From Candidatus Dojkabacteria bacterium (GTDB taxonomy: Bacteria > Patescibacteriota > Dojkabacteria > SC72), in NCBI GenBank assembly GCA_012800885.1, contig JAAZIL010000073.1:1-12921 (forward strand): a DNA stretch of 12,921 bases. The letters run 5' to 3'. The position numbers and the translations under genes are program-made. A model generated the notes under the pieces. The model was not told the origin of the DNA. It ran no database searches and saw nothing but the letters and a program-made list of their open reading frames with translations. Below, in pieces: positions 1 to 6,760 of the stretch. Numbering within the stretch: position 1 is the first letter of the stretch; every line of letters starts with the position of its first letter.

Positions 1-868
1 CTTTTAGCACTTGTGCTCTTCTTGACTGTAGCTCTTCTAATTTCCGACTTATCTTACTAAAACTGTCCTCAATATTCTCCACTCCCCCTGCTTCCTCTAC
101 ATTCGCCCGCATGTAAGGAATATCCTTTTTCATAAGAGGTATGATCTTTTCATTATCGTCCTTGACAAGTATTACCTTCCCCTTATCCTGTATATCTGAG
201 CCATCTAGAAGTTTTACTTTGTCACCTTGAGCTTTAAGCTCTTCTACTTTCCCAAATTCTATTTTAGTGTTGAATATGTCGTCTGAGAGGTTGATATACT
301 CCTCTCCATATTTTTTCATTAGAGTCTCTGAAACATATGCTAATGCTTCTGCACTTAACTCTACAAATGGTGCTGTCGTATCCTTTTGCCTTTTGCTAAA
401 TGTTTGAGTGGCTTTATCATACCTACCCAACTTAACAACCTCGTTAAGTATCCAATACTTAATTGATGGTGGCAGATGTGATGAATCTAGGCATGTTAAA
501 TAGTTTATCCATATATCCAAAGATTGTTCTTGGTCTTTCTGGATGACTTCTATCTCCTGTCTCTTATATTCTTCTGTGATAGGGATATTACCATAACCTC
601 TCTCCCTTGCTATCCTTTGTTCTCTTTCAAAATAGCCATATGGGACATTTTCTTCCTTAATTACATATTTTTCATGAAGCGCTTTCCTAAAATCATACAT
701 TATTTCATAATCTTCTAGGCTAGATTCTGGATTGTCCTCTAATGTAGAAAATACAGAAAAGAGATGATCATCTAATGTGGGCTCATTGGCTTTAGCTGCT
801 TCTAATAACAATCCCTCTACTGACTTGTCTGTAGATTGATCTCTTATATTATCTGCTGACATGGACAT
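1..868 (-). CDS. Conserved CPR-type hypothetical protein, 3' end outside the window
   Basis: An open frame with no stop runs from ATG at 868 to the window edge, giving 289 complete codons. An in-frame stop lies just upstream (878-880), so the start is 868 or the second ATG at 862. The protein is soluble and charged with no signal peptide or membrane segment. Residues 119-180 (DIWINYL, then IKYWILNEVVKLGRYDKA, then FSKRQKDTTAPF, then EALAYV) match a block I recall from large uncharacterised CPR proteins (W..YL, KYW..., KLG.YDK, F.KR.K.T.APF, EALAYV). This is recollection, not a database hit. Residues 200-255 look beta-rich, and 265-289 could form a coiled coil. No SD is visible. A TATAAT box at 888-893 would give a leader of about 12 nt. 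Function unknown. Confidence 0.85.
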   Translation of the reverse strand, partial: MSMSADNIRDQSTDKSVEGLLLEAAKANEPTLDDHLFSVFSTLEDNPESSLEDYEIMYDFRKALHEKYVIKEENVPYGYFEREQRIARERGYGNIPITEEYKRQEIEVIQKDQEQSLDIWINYLTCLDSSHLPPSIKYWILNEVVKLGRYDKATQTFSKRQKDTTAPFVELSAEALAYVSETLMKKYGEEYINLSDDIFNTKIEFGKVEELKAQGDKVKLLDGSDIQDKGKVILVKDDNEKIIPLMKKDIPYMRANVEEAGGVENIEDSFSKISRKLEELQSRRAQVLK

Positions 869-1077
869 ATGAACATTTTACAGAAGTATTATAGATCCTG
901 CAAAGGGTTGCTCCATAGAAGTTTTCTTTAAAAACATCTCTTATCTTAATCTTCCTCTACTTTTTGTTCAACTTAACTCTCAACCCTTTTAAGTCCTTCT
1001 TTCTATTCATAAATTGTATAACCTAGAATCAGATATTAACCTTAAGAGGAATATTAACTGAAATAAATAGAACTAAT
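869..1077. other. Intergenic stretch, mostly featureless
   Basis: This holds the candidate promoter of the 868 gene and the 3' flank of tRNA-Val(CAC). The only repeat I see is a weak inverted repeat, ACTTAA at 971-976 against TTAAGT at 989-994. It lacks a following U-run on either strand and is a poor terminator. Confidence 0.5.
888..893 (-). promoter_or_regulatory. Candidate -10 box for the 868 gene
   Basis: A perfect TATAAT on the minus strand ends 19 nt before the ATG at 868. No convincing -35 lies 16-18 nt upstream, so this is only a candidate. Confidence 0.35.
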
Positions 1078-1151
1078 TGGACAATAGTAGACTCGAACTA
1101 CTGACCCCTACAATGTGAATGTAGTGCTCTAACCAACTGAGCTAATTGTCC
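1078..1151 (-). tRNA. tRNA-Val (anticodon CAC)
   Basis: The full cloverleaf is readable on the minus strand. The acceptor GGACAAT (1151-1145) pairs with ATTGTCC (1085-1079). The D-stem is GCTC/GAGC, the anticodon stem CTACA/TGTAG with loop TTCACAT (CAC at 34-36), and the T-arm AGTAG-TTCGAGT-CTACT. The discriminator is A (1078). CCA is not encoded, since the next bases read ATT. It reads GUG codons and is the second valine tRNA in the window. Its first ten bases contain the last codons and the stop of the 66-residue membrane protein upstream. Confidence 0.95.
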
Positions 1152-1342
1152 TGAGAGATATTTTTATCTTTTTCTTCAGGAGGAGCATTCTCATTAACAT
1201 TCTGAAGTACATTCCACATAATGTATCCTCCAAAGAGTAGTATAAATATGAGAATACCAGAAAGGAAATTCCCCATTATCCATACAACAATTCCTAATAC
1301 AAGCGCAATTGCCCCAGCTATAATATACTTTAGAAGATCCAT
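1142..1342 (-). CDS. Small two-helix membrane protein (66 aa)
   Basis: Unrecognised. Residues 5-24 and 27-47 form two hydrophobic helices separated by a short MGN turn. A hydrophilic, acidic/lysine-rich tail follows (residues 52-66, PPEEKDK). A hairpin membrane protein in the cytoplasmic membrane is the best description. The stop TAG lies inside tRNA-Val(CAC), at tRNA bases 8-10, so gene and tRNA overlap by 10 nt and presumably share a transcript. A plausible promoter (TTGTAG, 17 nt, TATACT) lies at 1371-1399, giving a leader of about 22 nt with no SD. The hydrophobicity pattern and the promoter argue for a real gene despite its size. Confidence 0.65.
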   Translation of the reverse strand: MDLLKYIIAGAIALVLGIVVWIMGNFLSGILIFILLFGGYIMWNVLQNVNENAPPEEKDKNISQDN

Positions 1343-1370
1343 TATAAATATCTTTATAACTTATTTATTG

Positions 1371-1399
1371 AGTATATTATATTATATTACTTTCTACAA
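1371..1399 (-). promoter_or_regulatory. Candidate sigma70-type promoter for the 66-aa gene and tRNA-Val(CAC)
   Basis: On the minus strand, TTGTAG (1399-1394), a 17-nt spacer and TATACT (1376-1371) resemble TTGACA/TATAAT with correct spacing. The predicted start is near 1364, 22 nt before the ATG at 1342. Confidence 0.45.
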
Positions 1400-1430
1400 T
1401 TCCTTCTAAGCAGTACCTCTTACTCTCTTG

Positions 1431-1503
1431 CTATTAATAGGCCTGACTCATACATAACACGATTAGATCCCTTCCTTGTTTATCTAATATCTGGGATTCA
1501 GGC
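1431..1503. repeat. Inverted-repeat cluster between divergent promoters
   Basis: CTATTAATAG at 1431-1440 is a perfect 10-bp palindrome. Next to it, GCCTGA (1441-1446) pairs with TCAGGC (1498-1503). Inside that, ATTAGAT (1462-1468) pairs with ATCTAAT (1482-1488). ATCCC (1467-1471) could instead pair with GGGAT (1493-1497). The cluster lies upstream of both flanking candidate promoters, so it may be an operator region or a small RNA rather than a leader. Confidence 0.4.
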
Positions 1504-1539
1504 ATAACCGAATTTAAAAACCCACATTCTCCTCTGTAA

Positions 1540-1548
1540 TGATATAAT
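1540..1548 (+). promoter_or_regulatory. Extended -10 promoter (TGaTATAAT) for the NlpC/P60-like gene
   Basis: TATAAT at 1543-1548 is preceded by TGa at 1540-1542, an extended -10 that can work without a -35. The ATG at 1556 begins 8 nt after the box, where transcription would start, so the mRNA is probably leaderless. Confidence 0.6.
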
Positions 1549-1555
1549 TATAATT

Positions 1556-2368
1556 ATGATTAAAAAAGAGAAACTAAACAGAGAGGTTAGAAAAAACATT
1601 GAAAGATATCTTACGTTGAATATATTAAGTCAGGAAGTACCGTGTCCATATGCTATAAATCTCGTAGAGCAAGAATTCCTCTCTCTAATGAAACAATCTT
1701 CTGTCGATGAAGAGAAGATAAGAAAAGTACATAACTTGTACAAGGGGAATAAAGCTAAATATGGTTGGTTTAGAGGTAAAGGTACTCCTGAGGAGTTAGA
1801 ATATGCATTTCTAGAGATATCTAAAATTACAAATCTCAACACACAGAACGCTTCCTCAGAAGGTATACGAGAAATTATGAAGCTCTTTGGACTCGGCATA
1901 GATTGCTCAGGTTATATATACAATGTCTTACTAGCAGGTTTCAGATCTCTCAATATGGAGAATCAATTTATACAATCGTTGGCATGGGGAGAAAAAGATA
2001 AAACAGGAGCATCCAGAGCATCTGTAAATATCTTCTCTGGAACTGCTAGTACCATTATCACAGATTTAAACTCTCTTTCTAATCTAGACTTGTTGCTTTT
2101 AAAAGACGATAACGATTCATATACCCATATAGCTATGATATTAGAGGAGAATGGCTACTTAAAAATAACTCAATCTGTTTTGAATATTCTTCCAAATGGA
2201 GTAAGAGTAGATGGAATGAGAATAGAAGAGAATCACTCTAGGTTTGAATTCAAAGTAGACCTTGGAGCTAACTGGGATATTCTGTATACAAATAACCAAA
2301 TAGAGTTTAGGAGGTTAAAGATATTGGTGGGCGATACAGGATTCGAACCTATGACCCCTTCGGTGTAA
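1556..2368 (+). CDS. NlpC/P60-like cysteine peptidase-fold protein (270 aa)
   Basis: Residues 112-120 (GLGIDCSGY) match the nucleophile motif of NlpC/P60 and related papain-like amidases, with Cys117. The segment around 189-195 (YTHIAMI) supplies His191 at about the expected distance, and a polar residue near 204-206 could complete a triad. No signal peptide or membrane segment is visible, so it would act inside the cell or leave by a non-Sec route. The N-terminal 110 residues are helical and unrecognised. The start is fixed by an extended -10 immediately upstream. The last 14 or so codons are antisense to tRNA-Val(TAC), and the C-terminal VGDTGFEPMTPSV is simply the complement of that tRNA. 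The true stop may have been lost or the gene may genuinely overlap. Substrate unknown. Confidence 0.7.
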   Translation: MIKKEKLNREVRKNIERYLTLNILSQEVPCPYAINLVEQEFLSLMKQSSVDEEKIRKVHNLYKGNKAKYGWFRGKGTPEELEYAFLEISKITNLNTQNASSEGIREIMKLFGLGIDCSGYIYNVLLAGFRSLNMENQFIQSLAWGEKDKTGASRASVNIFSGTASTIITDLNSLSNLDLLLLKDDNDSYTHIAMILEENGYLKITQSVLNILPNGVRVDGMRIEENHSRFEFKVDLGANWDILYTNNQIEFRRLKILVGDTGFEPMTPSV

Positions 2369-2401
2369 ACGAAGTGCTCTGGCCAGCTGAGCTAATCGCC
2401 C
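2325..2401 (-). tRNA. tRNA-Val (anticodon TAC), CCA encoded
   Basis: The acceptor GGGCGAT (2401-2395) pairs with ATCGCCC (2335-2329). The D-arm is GCTC/GAGC with a GG-containing loop. The anticodon stem CTTCG/CGAAG has loop TTTACAC (TAC at 34-36), and the T-arm is ATAGG-TTCGAAT-CCTGT with one G-U pair. The discriminator is A (2328), followed by CCA (2327-2325), which the other two tRNAs here lack. It is transcribed against the NlpC/P60-like gene, whose 3' end overlaps it on the other strand. Confidence 0.95.
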
Positions 2402-2411
2402 AAAATGATAA

Positions 2412-2429
2412 GTATTTTAACAGAAATAC
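2412..2429 (-). repeat. Small hairpin 10 nt upstream of tRNA-Val(TAC)
   Basis: GTATTT (2412-2417) and AAATAC (2424-2429) form a perfect 6-bp stem between the stop of the 120-aa gene and the tRNA 5' end. It shares TATTTTAACA with the hairpin upstream of tRNA-Leu. It may be a processing or weak pausing element. Confidence 0.4.
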
Positions 2430-2434
2430 CTCTT

Positions 2435-2797
2435 TTAATCTAGCTCTTTCTCATACTGCCACTGTAATACAGTATTGCCAGAATTTGTAAATACATGACA
2501 AACAGCTCTAGCTTCTTCCTTCTCATTATTCAACTTTATTGGAAATGATATCCTTTCAATCTCCTCATTACACTCATATTCATATACATTCAGAGTACCC
2601 TCCTGCATACATTCACTACTCTGTGCAAGTAGTATAGCTTCAGAAATAAGCATCTCTCCACACATAGCATCTCTGTAAGATAATACTTTAGTCGTTGATT
2701 TAAGACTTCTTGCAAACTTGACAAATCCAAAAACAAAAATTGCAATGAGAAAGAAGTAAAGCAAAGGCATCATCTTTCTCTCTTTTCCCATACTCAT
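2435..2797 (-). CDS. Small membrane-anchored protein with four cysteines (120 aa)
   Basis: Unrecognised. Residues 10-28 form a hydrophobic segment behind a basic N-terminus (KERK), consistent with a signal anchor and an outward-facing domain from about residue 30. That domain carries Cys46, Cys63, Cys76 and Cys100, enough for two disulfides. It has some amphipathic helix (48-60) and beta-like C-terminal strands. The ATG at 2797 is the longest start. The ATG-ATG pair at codons 9-10, preceded by a purine-rich GAGAGAAAG, is a credible alternative that leaves just the anchor and domain. The gene sits between tRNA-Leu (26 nt upstream) and tRNA-Val(TAC) (33 nt downstream), and is probably co-transcribed with both. 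Confidence 0.65.
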   Translation of the reverse strand: MSMGKERKMMPLLYFFLIAIFVFGFVKFARSLKSTTKVLSYRDAMCGEMLISEAILLAQSSECMQEGTLNVYEYECNEEIERISFPIKLNNEKEEARAVCHVFTNSGNTVLQWQYEKELD

Positions 2798-2823
2798 GAC
2801 AGTAAAATATAAAAAGTAAAAAA

Positions 2824-2910
2824 TGCCGAGGACAGGAGTTGAACCTGCACGAGAGTATTAATCTCACTACCACCTCAAGGTAGCGTGTCTGCCAATTTCA
2901 CCACCTCGGC
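2824..2910 (-). tRNA. tRNA-Leu (anticodon GAG)
   Basis: This is a class II tRNA of 87 nt. The acceptor GCCGAGG (2910-2904) pairs with CCTCGGC (2831-2825). The anticodon stem CTACC/GGTAG has loop TTGAGGT (GAG), there is a long variable arm containing GAGA/TCTC, and the T-arm is GCAGG-TTCAACT-CCTGT. The discriminator is A. CCA is not encoded, and a T6 run follows on the minus strand. Confidence 0.95.
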
Positions 2911-2915
2911 ATAAA

Positions 2916-2933
2916 CTTATTTTAACAAATAAG
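2916..2933 (-). repeat. Small hairpin 5 nt upstream of tRNA-Leu
   Basis: CTTATTT (2916-2922) and AAATAAG (2927-2933) form a perfect 7-bp stem with a 4-nt TAAC loop. It lies between the stop of the 168-aa gene and the tRNA 5' end. Confidence 0.4.
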
Positions 2934-2948
2934 CAGTAGTTTTGAAAC

Positions 2949-3455
2949 TTAGATAGAAGGTATCCCTTTCTCCCAATCTACCTGTACATAATCATCGATA
3001 ACCTTTCTCTTTACAAGCTTCGGTAATACATCGCTATTCTTGTAACCTGCTTTTATCAGAGAAGGTCCTATAATATATCTAAATACAGGAGTAACATTAT
3101 CAAACACTACTAATACAACACCACTAGCAAACGTCTGAATCATAAAGGTTTCTTTATAGGCTTTTGTCGTAAATCCCCTTATCTTTCTATTTACATCTCT
3201 CCAATCTTTACAATCCTCAAAAATATGGAATTTTGATTGAATTAGTCCTAGACTTCTTATTTTTTCCTCTGCACTATCTTGAACAATATTTGATACATCC
3301 TCTAAAGAGATATCTACCCCTTTGCCTTGATTTCTCAAAGGATTAATTAAATCATTCTTATATATCTCTGCTATCTCTCTTTTTTCTCTCTCTAAATTGA
3401 GACTATCTCCTACATTCTCAAAAAACTGTTGTAAATAATCTCCTACATCACTCAT
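2949..3455 (-). CDS. Hypothetical protein (168 aa), operon partner of the 1072-aa gene
   Basis: I do not recognise this protein. Residues 1-75 are mostly helical and charged. Residues 105-130 (MIQTFASGVVLVVFDN and on) are the only markedly hydrophobic stretch, either one membrane helix or a buried core strand. The C-terminus is basic (residues 146-153) and ends in VDWEKGIPSI. It begins 17 nt after the stop of the 1072-aa gene with no SD, so it is very likely in the same operon and may form a complex with that protein. Downstream, after 38 nt, comes tRNA-Leu. No catalytic motif is visible. Confidence 0.8.
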   Translation of the reverse strand: MSDVGDYLQQFFENVGDSLNLEREKREIAEIYKNDLINPLRNQGKGVDISLEDVSNIVQDSAEEKIRSLGLIQSKFHIFEDCKDWRDVNRKIRGFTTKAYKETFMIQTFASGVVLVVFDNVTPVFRYIIGPSLIKAGYKNSDVLPKLVKRKVIDDYVQVDWEKGIPSI

Positions 3456-3472
3456 AAATATAATTGAGTAAT

Positions 3473-6400
3473 TTAATTACTATTCAATACTTTTAACAAT
3501 TCGATAGCATCCTCTGCACCATCCTCACTTGTCATAAGTTTAGCAAAATCCTTGATTAACCTCCAAACCTCATGAGGTCTTGGGACTGCAAATATCTCAC
3601 AAAGAGGCTCATCCCTTCCTGGTAATTTTAATAGTATATCCGCAGGACCAGCTTTCTCAAATTCTCTTACAACATCAGGTTTCCTCTTTTTAAATATAGT
3701 AGCAAAATTTGTAGTTACTTTAATAAGGAAATCTTTTACAGGAATATAATCAAACTCCGCCTCATCTATACTATCTATCTGTTTCCAAGAAATAAATTCA
3801 TGATCCGCTCCTCCATCATATTGTTTAACATGAGTTTTTATTATTTCTCCTCTAGTATTAGAAGTCCTAATCGGTACCTTAGCATACATACTCTTGTTTG
3901 GATTTGTAATATCTAAACCACCAGCAGTAATAGTAATAGTCTGACCTAAACCTCTATTTCCTCTTAAATACCAAAGATTTTTCCACAAAGTCCTAAACAT
4001 TTCTAAACCCTCTTCCGTCTCTTCATAACCTAATCTCTTTAATCCATTTTTCACTCTATTAATTCTCTCTTTTGCTATATATGTTTCTGAAGATAGCCCT
4101 TCAAATTGCTTATCAAGAGTTGCAATAGTTTTCTTTATTCCTCTGTATACAGTCTTCTCTTTCGCAATATTCAAAGAAGAAGAGAGTATAGAAGAAGAGA
4201 GTATTGCTAGTTTAGTAGGATCATTATTTATCATCTCTACAACCTCTTCAACATTTGTTGCTTCTAAGAATTTTCTTAACATCTCAACCCTTCTAAATCT
4301 CTCATAGTCATAGCTAACTTTAAAAGCCTCTAGAGTATCAGGCCAGATATTCTTAATTCTTTTCTCTATATCACTTTTCTGATTATTAACATCAACCTTT
4401 ATATCAGGCCTATCAATTAACCATGCAGAGATAACCCTGTTTAAAGAATCAATATCCCCTGTAAGAAGTCTCATTTCAATATACCACGGGAGATAATTTT
4501 GTAAGAAAAATCTCCTCTGAGCTTCTGAAAAACCCTCTCTGTTATCTGAGAAAACTAATTCAACACTCTGAGGGACAAAGAAGAGACTTCTAAGTTTCTC
4601 ATTCGCCTCACTATTTACCTTATCATCCTCTCTCCATTCAAAAAGAGTTGGTGTATACATTACACCGCTAAGTCTTTTTAAATATTCATCATGATTGAAA
4701 CTATTAAGATTCAACTCCTTCCCATTCTTTTCCACTTTAAATCCTAATGCCTTAATAGATCTTTCAATTCTCTCATCAATCTCATCTCCTGATATTTTGA
4801 TACCATCTTTAAAATTAGAGAGAGTCAAACCTCCTAGATCAAGCCTCTCAACATAATCACTATATCTTTCTAAATATTCTTTTAACAAATCAGTCTTCAA
4901 GTTAGGATCTAGATACTTTTTGTTTAAAGTAATCCTTATCTCTGGTGGGGTACACACATTTTTTGCATCTTTAATAATCTTTCTCTCAATCTCTTCTCTC
5001 TCCTCCATAAGAGGATCTTTTAATGTTTTCACTCCTTTAGCAACCTGTTCAGCTAATCTTTTACCTAAAAGATTTACAATTCTTACATTATCAAAATAGT
5101 TGGCATCTTTAGTAGATGAAGAATTCTTAATTAAAGATTCCATTATATGTAAAAACAAATCTTCATCTTGTAAGTATAATTTTGAAAAAGTACTAAAAAT
5201 CTTATCTCTATCCTTAAAAAACTTTATCCACTCTCCACTACTTTCAAAGAATTTAAGATTCTCTTCAAGTACTAAATCTTCTTTAAACTCTCCATATATC
5301 AGCTTACGGACCTTTTCGATTCTGCTATCCTCTATTGAATCCTTAATATTTGAATAGGAATTATACAGATTAAGGTTTTTCCCTTTAATATCCTCCGTAA
5401 ATACAGAATACAATATCTTTTTAACACTACCCAACTCTTTTGAAGTAAGAGAAGGATTGTCTACATAGCTCTCTAAGTATTTTGATACAATATCTAAATA
5501 CATATATGGAGCATTATTATATATCTCTCTAAGAGTTTTCTGTCCACCATCTCTGTACCATTGCCAATCAAAAAATTTCGGATTCTCAAAAGTCATATCT
5601 AACATCTGCCTATATGTGATAACTTCATCTTCAACTATCTTGTTGCCCTCTTTGTCAAGTTTCCCTCTCTTATCTTCTCCAATCTCATACATACGTAAAG
5701 AGTTCGCTATATGGTATAACTCTGGATCTAAAATTAGGTTTGAAAGAAATTCTTTTGACACTTTTCCTAAAACAGTATCATCCTCCTTTGATTGTTGTCC
5801 AAGTCTCTCAACAATATTTAGAAAGGGATATTTCCTAGCTTTTTTAGAAAACATTGCTGGTATCTCTTCATAGAATTTTGGATCATGCAACTTTCTAATT
5901 AAATCTTCTCTAAATTCTTCATACTTGTTATCAATTACCCCAGGTATCTCTAAGAGATTCCATACATTTTCAAACTCTTCAAAATTCTTCTCATCAACAT
6001 GAGGATTATACACATAGGGATTTTTAAGCTTAAAATCATATTTCTCTACATTTAAATATGATTGATGTACTGAACTAATTACTTCAAGAGCATTTAGACC
6101 ACCCACTTTAGAGTATCTATGTAAATCTCTTACATTAGATTCCTCCTTCCAAAATGGGAGATGTGCATATGCGTGTCTTAATATGTATAAATCTATGGAT
6201 TCTTTAACCTTATTCAGTTCTCCTAAGTAATAGTCAGGTTTTCTCTCAGGAATAAATTCATTATAGTAATAATCAATTCTATGCTTAATCATCTTAGCAC
6301 TTACAAACCCTCTACCAGCTTTTTCTTCTGCAGTAGCGTATGCTGTTAGTGCCATAACTCCTGCATGTGTACTCCAGAAATCATCCTTTGAGTTCTTGTA

Positions 6401-6691
6401 AATAAACTCTTCATATCTTCCTGCATCCTTTCTCGCTAATCTCTGACCATACCAATATCCATTAGGAGATCTTAAGAGAGTACTTTCAAAAAGATCAGCA
6501 GCAAATCTATCTTCATCAATTTCAGAATTAAGCCCCTCATCAATCATTTGAAAAGGACTAGAGAACTTTTCTCCTTCTACAGATACGAATTCACTTTTAT
6601 AACCTTCTTTTAACCATATATTATGGTACAAGCCTAGCTTGTCTTCTATTCTTGCATAGTCATAAATTTTCTCAACTTTTTCTCTATTCAT
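3473..6691 (-). CDS. Very large uncharacterised soluble protein (1072 aa)
   Basis: One uninterrupted frame in the low-GC, AGA-rich codon style of the flanking genes. I cannot assign a family. There is no signal peptide, membrane helix, P-loop or zinc cluster. Most of it looks alpha-helical and rich in K/E/R and aromatic residues, like a helical-repeat or scaffold protein. Local features are HAYAHLPFW near residues 173-181, a helical N-terminal third, and a change of character near residue 920, where GQTITITAGGLDI starts a beta-rich C-terminal domain of about 150 residues (YDGGADHEFISWKQ, then LPGRDEPLCEIF). Only two or three cysteines are present, which suits a cytoplasmic protein. No SD precedes the ATG at 6691, and the hairpin at 6720-6760 overlaps where its promoter must lie. 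It is followed at 17 nt by the 168-aa gene. Confidence 0.85.
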   Translation of the reverse strand: MNREKVEKIYDYARIEDKLGLYHNIWLKEGYKSEFVSVEGEKFSSPFQMIDEGLNSEIDEDRFAADLFESTLLRSPNGYWYGQRLARKDAGRYEEFIYKNSKDDFWSTHAGVMALTAYATAEEKAGRGFVSAKMIKHRIDYYYNEFIPERKPDYYLGELNKVKESIDLYILRHAYAHLPFWKEESNVRDLHRYSKVGGLNALEVISSVHQSYLNVEKYDFKLKNPYVYNPHVDEKNFEEFENVWNLLEIPGVIDNKYEEFREDLIRKLHDPKFYEEIPAMFSKKARKYPFLNIVERLGQQSKEDDTVLGKVSKEFLSNLILDPELYHIANSLRMYEIGEDKRGKLDKEGNKIVEDEVITYRQMLDMTFENPKFFDWQWYRDGGQKTLREIYNNAPYMYLDIVSKYLESYVDNPSLTSKELGSVKKILYSVFTEDIKGKNLNLYNSYSNIKDSIEDSRIEKVRKLIYGEFKEDLVLEENLKFFESSGEWIKFFKDRDKIFSTFSKLYLQDEDLFLHIMESLIKNSSSTKDANYFDNVRIVNLLGKRLAEQVAKGVKTLKDPLMEEREEIERKIIKDAKNVCTPPEIRITLNKKYLDPNLKTDLLKEYLERYSDYVERLDLGGLTLSNFKDGIKISGDEIDERIERSIKALGFKVEKNGKELNLNSFNHDEYLKRLSGVMYTPTLFEWREDDKVNSEANEKLRSLFFVPQSVELVFSDNREGFSEAQRRFFLQNYLPWYIEMRLLTGDIDSLNRVISAWLIDRPDIKVDVNNQKSDIEKRIKNIWPDTLEAFKVSYDYERFRRVEMLRKFLEATNVEEVVEMINNDPTKLAILSSSILSSSLNIAKEKTVYRGIKKTIATLDKQFEGLSSETYIAKERINRVKNGLKRLGYEETEEGLEMFRTLWKNLWYLRGNRGLGQTITITAGGLDITNPNKSMYAKVPIRTSNTRGEIIKTHVKQYDGGADHEFISWKQIDSIDEAEFDYIPVKDFLIKVTTNFATIFKKRKPDVVREFEKAGPADILLKLPGRDEPLCEIFAVPRPHEVWRLIKDFAKLMTSEDGAEDAIELLKVLNSN

Positions 6692-6719
6692 TTTTAATTA
6701 TTGAATTAATATATATTCA

Positions 6720-6760
6720 GTAACCAAAATACATAGATTATCTTTGTATATTTTGGTTAC
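6720..6760. repeat. Hairpin A: 12-bp perfect inverted repeat
   Basis: GTAACCAAAATA (6720-6731) and TATTTTGGTTAC (6749-6760) are exact reverse complements. With one mismatch and G-U pairs the stem can extend almost to the loop. It lies between the 187-aa gene and the start of the 1072-aa gene, so it could be a transcript end for the cassette or an operator for the operon that follows. There is no clean U-tract after it. Confidence 0.7.

Noticed and set aside
1504..1534. Short minus-strand leader peptide (ATG after a GAGGAG, nine codons) before the 66-aa gene
   Set aside because: The purine run touches the ATG, too close for ribosome binding, and the promoter at 1371-1399 would start downstream of it.
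1078..2910. tRNA genes as attachment sites of an integrated element
   Set aside because: I found no second copy of a tRNA 3' end in the window and no integrase gene.
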